Source of the DNA: Macrostomum hystrix
Lineage: Eukaryota > Platyhelminthes > Macrostomidae
Assembly (NCBI GenBank): GCA_950097015.1
Contig: CATNEN010000002.1
Span: 3,100,001-3,164,000, forward strand
Direction: 5' to 3'
Length of the DNA: 64,000 bases
Notes under the pieces: generated by a model
Seen by the model: the letters and a program-made list of their open reading frames with translations, nothing else
The model's database searches: none
What the model was told of the DNA's origin: nothing
Made by a program: the position numbers and the translations under genes
Shown: positions 56,001 to 64,000 of the stretch, in pieces
How positions within the stretch are numbered: the stretch's first letter is position 1
Layout of the letters: every line of letters begins with the position of its first letter

Positions 56001-58807
56001 CATCGAAGGTCGACAACATGCAGGAACTCAGGACGCACACTGAGGAGCAAATCCACAAACTCAAACAGCTAGTCGACCAGGGGCCCGAGGCGATGAAGCC
56101 CGAGTTGATGAAAATCATCGAAAAGACGAGGGCTCTGCCAGATGCCCTGAAAAATAAAGGCATGCAGTTAATAAACTGCGTGGGAAAGAGCAGTTTGACA
56201 CGGCAGCTTGACACAGTTTTAAAAGCAGGAGCAGACGTGAATGAAGCGACTTGCTCCGGCAAGACGCCACTGCACTTTGCCTGTCAGGATGGCAGTAAGC
56301 ATGTGATCAAAATTCTTTTATCTAACGAGGCTCAGCTAAACCCTCAGGACTCTGATGGAGAAACGCCAATCTTCGTTGCCATTAGAAACGGCAAATCTAA
56401 GGTCGTCCAATTGCTTGTTGATAGAGGAGCTGATTTAAATGTCACCAATAAAAACGGCATTAGTCCATACTCACTAGCCATTTGTTTAAATGAAGACGCC
56501 ATCAAGAAAATACTCGAAAGCAAGGGTGCTCAATTTGACCCAGCAGCCACCGTCTCACATTTGACAGTGACCTCCATCTTCAAGAGGGGCAGCTTGGGCC
56601 ATCTCGATCGTCTGTTAGAACTGGGTTTTGATGGTAAGAAGGTTGAAAATGGAAAGACTCTTTTGCATCACGCCATTCTGACTGGCAACGTCAGCATTAT
56701 AGAAGGTCTTCGAGATCCCAGATACACATTCGTCAAAGAAATCCTGGATGAACAAGACAGCTACGGAGACACGGCTCTGCATCTGGCCCTAATGAGAGGC
56801 AGGCTAGACATGGCCGCAGTTTTGATTCAGCTGGGATGCAGGAAAGATCTAAGAAACGCAAAAGAACACACGGTACTTCATGTTGCAGCCATTGAGAACA
56901 AGCTGGCGCTGGTCAAGTGGGTCACTGAGCAATGCCCGGAAGCCTGTCAGCCACATCGCACTGAAGCAGAGATAAGACCACAACATTTCGCAGCAATTAA
57001 GGGGAACCTCGAAGTGTTCAAGATTCTCGAGCAAATCGGCTTCTCTGCAGCCACAACCTGCAAAAATGGACTGAACAGCGCACACTATGCTGCTATTCAC
57101 GGAAATTTGCACGTTCTGCAGTACTTGAAGGTGTCAAATCCAGACGCCGCTCTTGAACTCTTTAAACAGAAAAACAAATCTGGATTTCTTCCCATACAAT
57201 GCGCGGTATTGAATGGTCACGAAAAAATAGCTAACTTTTTGTACAAGAGCGTTCCGTCGCTGCCCAAGTGCATTGTTCACCAGGCCGCAGCCCTGGGAAA
57301 TCAGCACTTGGTCGACTGGGTGCAGAAGAGAGGGGTAGACATGAAGGCTGTTGACCCTGAAACTGGTGAAACGGCCTTGAGTGCCGCCATATCCTCGGGA
57401 AATTTTCACCTGGTTAAGAGATTCGCCACTAGCGACTTGATTGTCACGAATAAGCATGGCAACACACCTGCTCAAATAGCGGCAGCCAAAGATCACAAGC
57501 ATATTTTATTGTTTCTAAGGAATAGGGACGTGGAACTCGATATTCAAGACGAAGATGGAGACACCGCGATTTCCGATTGTGCGATAAACGGTTGTCTGGA
57601 GTCGATGAAAATGCTCGTTAGATTTGGATGCAATCTGAAGCACAAGAACAAAAAACTGCGAAGCATTGTTCACCTGGCATGCATCGGCTGGCACAAGAAA
57701 GGCCATCGAGACGTACTCGAATTCGCTGTGGAAAATAATGTTCCTCTTGATGAAGGCGATGAGGAGAGCAACACGGGATTAATGTACGCCTGCCGTCAGG
57801 GATTCAAGGACATAGTCGATTTCCTACTCAACAGCAAGCAGTGTGACCTAGACAAAGCGAATAAGCAGGGATCAACCGCTGCTCACCTGGCAGCCATGGC
57901 CGGTCGAGCTGACATCATCGACGCTCTCTCGAAGCACGGAGCCCAGTTCAGTGCGGAGGACGCCAGCGGCGTGACTCCACTCATGATCGCTGTTCACCGC
58001 GACAGCCTGGACTGCGTGAACCTGCTAGCGGAGAAAGCCGGGCTCGGAGATGGCACTGGAAAAGAACGACTGGAGCAGCTGGCTACCTGGGCGAGTCCCC
58101 AGGTGCGCCAGGTCTTGGAACAACACGGCGCTCGAATCGTCCTGTCTGAAGAGACTCAAGATGCAGCGCAGCGGTAAGTATTTCTAATCAGGTGTTGAAA
58201 ATAGGGGCCAGAAATTTTCAGCTAAAGGCACAGCCACGGTCACCCCACTCCGGCCATATACCAATTTTACAGCTGGGTGAACTGAAGCACTGTGATACTG
58301 GGATCAAAAGTGTCCTTTCACAAGCTCCCTTGTGGATTAAACATTCAGCTGATACTTAAAAGCCTAAATTATCCCAAATAATTTGCTGCCATATTCATTC
58401 TAGACCCGCTGAAGTTGGCATAGACATCGACATGAGTCTCTGCGACCATTCGAATGAGCGAGTGAGGCAGCAAGATGTTGTTCAAGCCAATGCCGACCAG
58501 CGTTCAGGAAGTGTTCTGACCAACGCACCAGATCTGTGAGCGATTTCAATGCTGTGGTAGAAGCTTGCTGGCTTCTAAAACTCCTCGCACCATTTTTTTT
58601 CAATACAAAATCTCCGAAATATCGAACATCTTCAGGCCGGCCGAAGCGACCGCACTGCTGGAGCTGAGAAGACCCGATTTTGAGCAGGCTGCGCCGGAAG
58701 CGGACGACGAGTCTAACGCTGGCGATTTGAGCAACGACCCGAGTGGCAGCGAAGTCCAGACACCGGCTGAGCAGCAAGAACCGATCCCGAATTGCCAGCA
58801 GCAGTAA
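53078..58807 (+). CDS. Giant ankyrin-repeat protein ANK-B
   Basis: Paralogue of ANK-A, colinear over its whole length. Exon 1 (53078-58173) encodes 1698 residues: an N-terminal helical extension absent from ANK-A (MDIEDIEKGMQKLLKGLPAK), then about 45 ankyrin repeats (for example GITPLMCASQKG, GDTALHLALMRG, GVTPLMIAVHRD), interrupted by a charged helical insert near residues 965-1040. No enzymatic, membrane or signal segment is seen. The apparent stop (58175-58177) lies inside a consensus donor, CAGCG|GTAAGT. Exons 58404-58535 and 58636-58807 continue in phase 2 at both junctions and end in TAA, giving about 1799 residues with an acidic, Gln-rich tail (PEADDESNAGDLSNDPSGSE). The exon 2 peptide IDIDMSLCDHSNERVRQQDV resembles that of ANK-A. 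Probably a cytosolic or nuclear scaffold; partner unknown. Confidence 0.87.
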
Positions 58808-58997
58808 TACGAGCGTATGCTATTTGACACCAAACAATTTTAACCGATAATTACATAGTATTTGACAGGTGTTTTGACTTTTCGTTAAAATGAAGTAATA
58901 TAAAAGAAAACTAAAGCGTTGCAAAAGAAATTAAGGAAAGTATAATGATACATTTATTAGTAATTACCTCATAAGTTGTAGCTTATGCATTAATTCG

Positions 58998-59300
58998 AGG
59001 AGGTTGTAGCATTGTGGATAGAGCGTCGGACTCACGACTTGAAGGCGGGGGTTCGATTCCCGAATTCACTTGAAAAGTTTGTGTCCTTAGCAAGACACTT
59101 AACTCAGCATTGCTTCAGTTCACCCAGCTGTTAAATGGGTTCCAGCATTAGCTGGCCGGGGGTAATTGAGGGTGGGTGTCCCCCCAGTCCATGGACTGAA
59201 CGGCTGTACGCAGCCTTCAGATGCGCCGCGCAACAGCTGCGACTGTGTGCTGTCGACTGCACAACTGACCCAATCGGGGCAGGTGTAATCAATTGTTGTT
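58998..59300 (+). mobile_element. tRNA-derived SINE, family B, with a conserved-type core
   Basis: The tRNA-like head has an A-box region (AGCATTGTGGATAGAGCG) and a B box (GGTTCGATTCC at 59050-59060). The core follows: CTTAGCAAGACACTTAACTC, GCTTCAGTTCACCCAGCTG, TTAAATGGG, CCAGCATTAGCTGG. The 3' part ends near a short TTGTTGTTGTTATTGTTA tract. A fragment of the same core lies at 3757-3834. It is not a functional tRNA: the acceptor stem does not pair and no CCA-like end follows. Confidence 0.8.
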
Positions 59301-59320
59301 GTTATTGTTATGTAGTGACT

Positions 59321-59478
59321 TGCAGCCAGCGCGTATACGCTGAGTACACCGCGCTGGCAGCTGTCTGTTAACTGGCTGAATATCATTTCATTGTGCGGTG
59401 CAGCCATGTGCAGCCAGCGCGCGTACGCTGAGTACACCGCGCTGGCAGCCGTTTGGTTAACTAGCTGACTTTCAAATC
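59321..59478. repeat. Two-copy direct repeat with a hairpin
   Basis: Two tandem copies, starting at 59321 and 59409, each with CAGCCAGCGCG ... CGCTGAGTACACCGCGCTGG. Within each, CCAGCGCG pairs with CGCGCTGG to form a GC-rich hairpin. It directly follows SINE family B. Confidence 0.7.
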
Positions 59479-59740
59479 ATTGTTCGCTCTATTTTATCAC
59501 CCCCTAATCCTTACACCCAACGTGCCGTCGCATAAAATATATATCGCTGTTCTCAGGAGCGTGGAGCTCTGACTGTTTACGTTTCGTTCTAAATACCACC
59601 AGTCTAGAGTTATTTCAGTTATATTATGAATTCTAATTAAATAATTTAGATTTTCTTGCTGTAAAATTTGCATGCATGATTTTTGGTATATTTTCTACCA
59701 TCTATTCCGTGCCTCCGTCTGAGCAAGTTAGATAGTTAAA

Positions 59741-59870
59741 TTCCCAATTGGTTTAAGTGGTTAGAGGTTAGGATTTTGAGTTCGAATCTGAGCTCAAAAC
59801 TATTCGTAGAAATTTATGTCGAAGAAGCTGCGGCTGTGCCGATCGCTCTATAAGTGACCCAATTAGAGAA
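59741..59870 (+). mobile_element. tRNA-like SINE head, family C
   Basis: An A-box-like stretch (GGTTTAAGTGGTTAGAGG) and a B-box-like stretch (GAGTTCGAATCTGAG) at tRNA spacing, followed by an unrelated body (GAAGAAGCTGCGGCTGTGCC). Only one copy is seen in the window. Confidence 0.45.
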
Positions 59871-60670
59871 GACTAGGTCTATTGTGATTTTTAGATGTTA
59901 TTTCTATAGATAATTTTTACTTGCATTCCTTAGTTACCCGTCTATCTTCATACTTATTAGTTTTCCTTGGGAAATTAAAACAAATGCTCGTAATAGGCGT
60001 GTACCGCATATTTGTATTTACATTGAGCGATATCATAATTCTTATAATAATTACAAGTTGCTGAATGCCAATTTAATTTATTTTCAAATTTCAATTCGGC
60101 CCAAAATATTTTTGTTACTTTTCGAAACGTCAAACTTGGTAGGACCTGTGCTGTCTAGAAAACAGTTGAGAACCACAAAATACCTAAGGCCACGGTCATG
60201 TACAGGTACCAAAACAATAATAGTACACCTTCAGGGAAAGGTCGTCGATGTTCTGTGATTCTGGAAGTTGTTTCATCGGATGGAGCAGAAAAAATTAGCC
60301 TACGTTCTGCATTTCATAGTGATTGGTTGAGTTTTTCTGGAGATACAGTAAAATATAGAAAAATACCCCATAAACGAAACACTGCGGGCTAAATGTTACT
60401 AATCTACGAGTAGATGAGTCTTCTAGAGTCTAGAAGAGTAGATACTCCAGTATGAAACATCCAGTAGGAAAATCTGTCTTCAGCGTCGTGAATAAGATAA
60501 AGACGAGTGCGAAGTACTTTCCAACAGGTGAGGTTGTGAACATGCAATGGGTAAATTAGCACACAATTCTGGGGTTAAATAGGCGATTTATTTGGTCATT
60601 TAAACTTGCTCGAAGACCATTAAACCATTATCTGCATTGTCGGATTGAATTAACAGTGGACTGAAGGCGT
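59871..60670. other. Gene-free DNA
   Basis: No gene or recognisable repeat. Short open frames lack splice or family support. Confidence 0.5.
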
Positions 60671-60771
60671 GTTCACACTGCCATCACAATGCCATCAAAT
60701 TACTATTGTGCCGCTATCAGCAAATAAAAAACACGTAAAGTGTTTTAGCCTCGGTGGATGGCATTGTGAAC
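60671..60771. mobile_element. Short TIR element, GTTCACACTGCC family
   Basis: GTTCACACTGCCATC at the left and GATGGCATTGTGAAC at the right are inverted over 101 bp. ACTGAAG occurs just outside both ends and may be a target duplication with a small offset. Confidence 0.55.
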
Positions 60772-61063
60772 AAGACTGAAGCCTTGTCATCACAATGATA
60801 TGAAAAAGTACAGCAGAATACGTTTTACAAACTGTTAACCACGGTACTTGAAATATTACCTAACAGGAATTCAGTATCAAACTTGTAAAATATTCATAAC
60901 CGATACAGCATTAGTTTTCAGGAATATTCTATTAGTCCTAATCCTTTATACACTCGTAGAAAGTCAAGGATTCATGAATACAACAATAACCAAGATTTTC
61001 GAAAGGCATTGTCAAAAATTACGCAAGGATAATCAATGGTAGTAAAGCTATACAAAACTTTTA

Positions 61064-61699
61064 TAGCCCATTGCGCTCTGAGAAGATGCATTCGTGTCAG
61101 CGAAGCTTTAGCCCATTGCGCTCTGAGAAGATGCATTCGTGTCAGCGAAGCTTTAGCCCATTGCGCTCTGAGAAGATGCATTTGTGTCAGCGAAGCTTTA
61201 GCCCATTGCGCTCTGAGAAGATGCATTCGTGTCAGCGAAGCTTTAGCCCATTGCGCTCTAAGAAGATACATTTGTGTCAGCGAAGCTTTAGCCCATTGCG
61301 CTCTGAGAAGATGCACTCGTGTCAGCGAAGCTTTAGCCCATTGCGCTCTAAGAAGATGCATTCGTGTCAGCGAAGCTTTAGCCCATTGCGCTCTAAGAAG
61401 ATACATTTGTGTCAGCGAAGCTTTAGCCCATTGCGCTCTGAGAAGATGCATTTGTGTCAGCGAAGCTTTAGCCCATTGCGCTCTAAGAAGATGCATTCGT
61501 GTCAGCGAAGCTTTAGCCCATTGCGCTCTAAGAAGATGCATTCGTGTCAGCGAAGCTTTAGCCCATTGCGCTCTGAGAAGATACATTTGTGTCAGCGAAG
61601 CTTTAGCCCATTGCGCTCTAAGAAGATGCATTCGTGTCAGCGAAGCTTTAGCCCATTGCGCTCTAAGAAGATGCATTCGTGTCAGCGAAGCTTTAGCCC
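61064..61699. repeat. 45-bp minisatellite overlapping the MED15 stop codon
   Basis: Fourteen copies of a 45-bp unit, words AGCCCATTGCGCTCTGAGAA and GTGTCAGCGAAGCTTT, differing at a few positions (GAGAAG/AAGAAG, TTCGTG/TTTGTG). Three frames stay open through it as an artefact. The last unit contains the MED15 stop codon (61693-61695) and a few preceding codons. Confidence 0.95.
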
Positions 61700-64000
61700 T
61701 TAAGAAAGGCTCGCACCTGAGCCAGGCTAAACTCGCTGTTCGGTGCCCATCTGTCGTAGGCAATGAGCAAAGCCTTGTGATAGGCGTCTAGCACACCTGT
61801 AACACTGTTTCGACCGCGGTAAACCCGTTTGTACTCGGCGTAAGCCGATCGCCACTCAGACTGAATCATACGACGCAGATTCGCCGCATCGGCATTCAAA
61901 TCGCTGTTTTCGTCTGAAGCATCCCCAATCCCACCAGCAAGTCGCGGTGGCAGAATTCGTGCAGTGGCCGACTTGTTGACGGGATAGCCGGGCGCCAGGC
62001 TGATCAGCAGCTCCGGAGCAGCACCATCCGGCAGAAGGCTGCAATTTTCATACACAACACGCAGACGGACCCGGTGAGAGGTCGGGTCGCCCGACTTGTT
62101 AAGATCTGCGGCCATGTCGGCATCTTCATCGTAATTGCTGACTTCATCTTCATCGTCTGCGCTACCTGTGCTGTGCTCCGTTGCTCCTCGGCTAGCGCTG
62201 TTGAGCACGCGCACGCGCCAATATGCTGGCAGATCGGCCAGCTCGGAGCGCAACGGCAGATCAGGCGGTGGGGCCGGTATCGCTGTCGCCTCTTGAGCTA
62301 GATTGTTGTCAGCCGAGTCCATGGATGTAACCGTAGCGAGATCAGCGGTGACAGGGATAAAGAGTGAGTCGCGCGGAGGGACAGCGCCCTGATTAGCAGA
62401 GCGAACCTCGGAGGCAAAGCGCGACCAGACTGAGTCGCAGACAGCACTTTTCATGACAGAATCGATCTCCTGGACAAGTATTATAAGTACATTAAATTGC
62501 AAATTGTTAGTTAACCGACTATTTTACTAATCACATAATATTCATAATTTTTTTCTCGACACACTAACTTGTACGTACCTTCAATAGAGTCTCTCCGAGG
62601 CGCCTTGGTGTAGGTTGGATTTCGACTTGCTGACTATTGCTCTCTGAAACTACAGGCATAGGTGAAGGCTGCTGCTGTTGCTGCTGCTGCTGCTGCAAAT
62701 TCAGCAGTTGCTGATGCTGCAGCTGCTGTTGCTGCTGACGCTGTAATTGCTGCTGTTGCAATTGATGCTGCTGGATTTGTTGCTGAATCTGCTGCTGGTT
62801 AAGTGGTTGTTGCAGCAACTGTTGCTGCATACGCTGATGCTGCAATTGTTGCTGCATTTGCTGTTGAGGTACTTGTTGCTGCATTTGCGGCTGCTGCATC
62901 TGCGGCTGCTGCATCTGCGGCTGCTGCATCTGAGGCTGCTGCATCTGGGGCTGCTGCATCTGCGGCTGCTGATGGTGCAACGGTTGTTGTTGCTGAAGTC
63001 TTTGCTGCTGAATTTGCTGCTGCTGCTGTAAATTCTGAGGCTGCACCTGTGTTCTAAGAATATTCTCTAGCTGAATGATGGTGCTATCAATTTTATCTGC
63101 GTCTGGCTGAGTGCGTACAAAATTTTCCGGTGAGTCTAGAATGTCGCAGATCTGTCTCAGCTTGTTAGTTTGGCTGGGATTGCCTTGCAAGCTCTCCACG
63201 CGTCTCCTCAATGCCTGGCTGTACTGCTGATTCAGCAGCCGAATGCGCTGAATCTGCTGCTGCTGACGATCCGTCAGTGGCGCCAGCTGTTGAGGCGGCA
63301 GCTGTTGAGGCGGCAGCTGCTGAGGTGGCAACTGTTGAGTTGCCAGCTGTTGAGGCGGCAGTTGCTGATGAATCGGTCTAGATCGATCTACACGAACGCT
63401 TTGAGGCTGCGCTACCAAATGCTGTTGTGGCATGCGTGCCGCAACGTTGCCAACCATAATGCCGCCGACAGCGGTTGCTCCTCCGCCGACCATGTTTGAC
63501 AGTGACACCAGAGGGTCCGGCGCCGCATGCGACTGCATTTGCGGCCGAACTGACGTCGGCTGCGGCACCTGTGGCTGGGGTGGGGGCGGCTGCTGCAAGA
63601 CTTGCTGCGTTGGCACCTGTTGAGGCGGCGGCTGCTGCTGCGGCTGTCGGCGACCTGTAAGAGCGTCCTCCAGCTTGGCTACAATGCTCCGATACTGCTG
63701 GTCAAAGGTGGCGCCCCCGGCCTGCTGATTGGACTGGCAGCGCTGGAACACGTGAGTCTCGAGCTGGTCAGCGGTTGGATAGCGAGCGAGCAGCTGGTTA
63801 ACCTGCAGGCCCTGAACCGGACTGCGGTACAGCTCCGCCAGCCTGCGCCGAGTCTCTGCGCGAAGCTGCTGCAAATGGGGAGGCAGAGCTTGCGGCAGCT
63901 GCAACTGCTGCCCCTGCTGGATATGCTGCTGCTGCTGTGGCTGCTGTTGCGGTTGTTGTAGATGCTGAGAAACGATTTGATATCGAGCATTGTAGTTTTG
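61693..64000 (-). CDS. MED15: Mediator complex subunit 15 (5' end outside the window)
   Basis: Tail-module subunit of Mediator, which relays activator signals to RNA polymerase II. Two minus exons are visible: 62579 to beyond the window edge (open throughout) and 61693-62469, joined in phase 0. The order is that of MED15: Gln-rich sequence; an LRAETRRRLAELYRS helix; Pro/Gln tract; a stem segment with YSQALRRRVESLQGN, KLRQICDILDSPE and IQLENILR, corresponding to the family's LSKMKSLLDIL region; long polyQ with in-frame QMQQP repeats; and a C-terminal domain with LLISLAPGYPVN and SVTGVLDAYHKALLIA, like the vertebrate LLLSIPADYP and SVTALLNTW blocks. The KIX domain expected at the N-terminus is not in the window. 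The stop lies in a minisatellite unit. PolyQ accounts for many antisense open frames. Confidence 0.85.

Noticed and set aside
34846-58807. Latrotoxin-like or other ankyrin-bearing toxin
   Set aside because: No signal peptide and no N-terminal toxin-type domain. Both proteins are ankyrin repeats nearly from the first residues.
59004-59075. Functional tRNA gene
   Set aside because: A and B boxes are present, but acceptor and anticodon stems do not close, and the sequence continues into a SINE core that recurs at 3757-3834.
60972-61791. Open frames of 210-263 codons through the 45-bp array
   Set aside because: Same unit-length artefact. Only the MED15 frame, which stops within the last unit, is supported.
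62747-63961. Leu- or Ala-rich plus-strand frames opposite MED15
   Set aside because: They are the reverse of polyglutamine coding sequence.

Overview
This is a eukaryotic nuclear window, almost certainly from an invertebrate animal. Conserved genes (POLD1, THOC5, an SCP2-domain protein, MED15) are split by short GT-AG introns. A WSC-domain gene, tRNA-derived SINEs, a LINE remnant, a hAT MITE and very many minisatellites are also present. Genic DNA is GC-balanced and the spaces between genes are AT-rich. A lophotrochozoan or flatworm-like animal is plausible, but nothing here fixes the species.

Layout. 1-2122: gene-free DNA with three minisatellites. 2123-8487 (minus): DNA polymerase delta catalytic subunit, seven exons, with the last coding exon(s) missing. 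8640-9838: 30-bp tandem array just upstream of POLD1. 10169-14740 (minus): THOC5, complete in four exons. 15373-16656 (minus): small SCP2 sterol-carrier protein, three exons. 16657-21386: AT-rich DNA holding a 1.5-kb palindrome. 21387-31922: a 10.5-kb segment bounded by two 497-bp inverted repeats that differ at only about one position. It holds a 4.8-kb, 56-bp satellite with higher-order structure, an unrecognised exon on plus and a possible small-exon gene on minus. 32715-33556 (minus): secreted WSC protein. 34846-40828 (plus): giant ankyrin protein ANK-A. 44413-45486 (minus): Zc3h12a-like NYN ribonuclease. 47426-48230: LINE remnant. 49683-51809 (minus): second, frameshifted NYN-like gene. 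53078-58807 (plus): giant ankyrin protein ANK-B, a paralogue of ANK-A. 58808-61063: SINEs and short repeats. 61693 to the window end (minus): MED15, 5' end outside the window.

The left third is housekeeping: replication, mRNA export, lipid transfer. MED15, a transcription cofactor, closes the right end. The middle is accessory. Its most distinctive content is a cluster of two giant ankyrin proteins enclosing two fast-evolving PIN/NYN RNase-like genes, next to a recently formed inverted-repeat-bounded segment. For both ankyrin genes the first in-frame stop is probably intronic: phase-matched downstream exons add homologous acidic tails. Nearly every long intron of POLD1 and THOC5 carries its own unrelated minisatellite.
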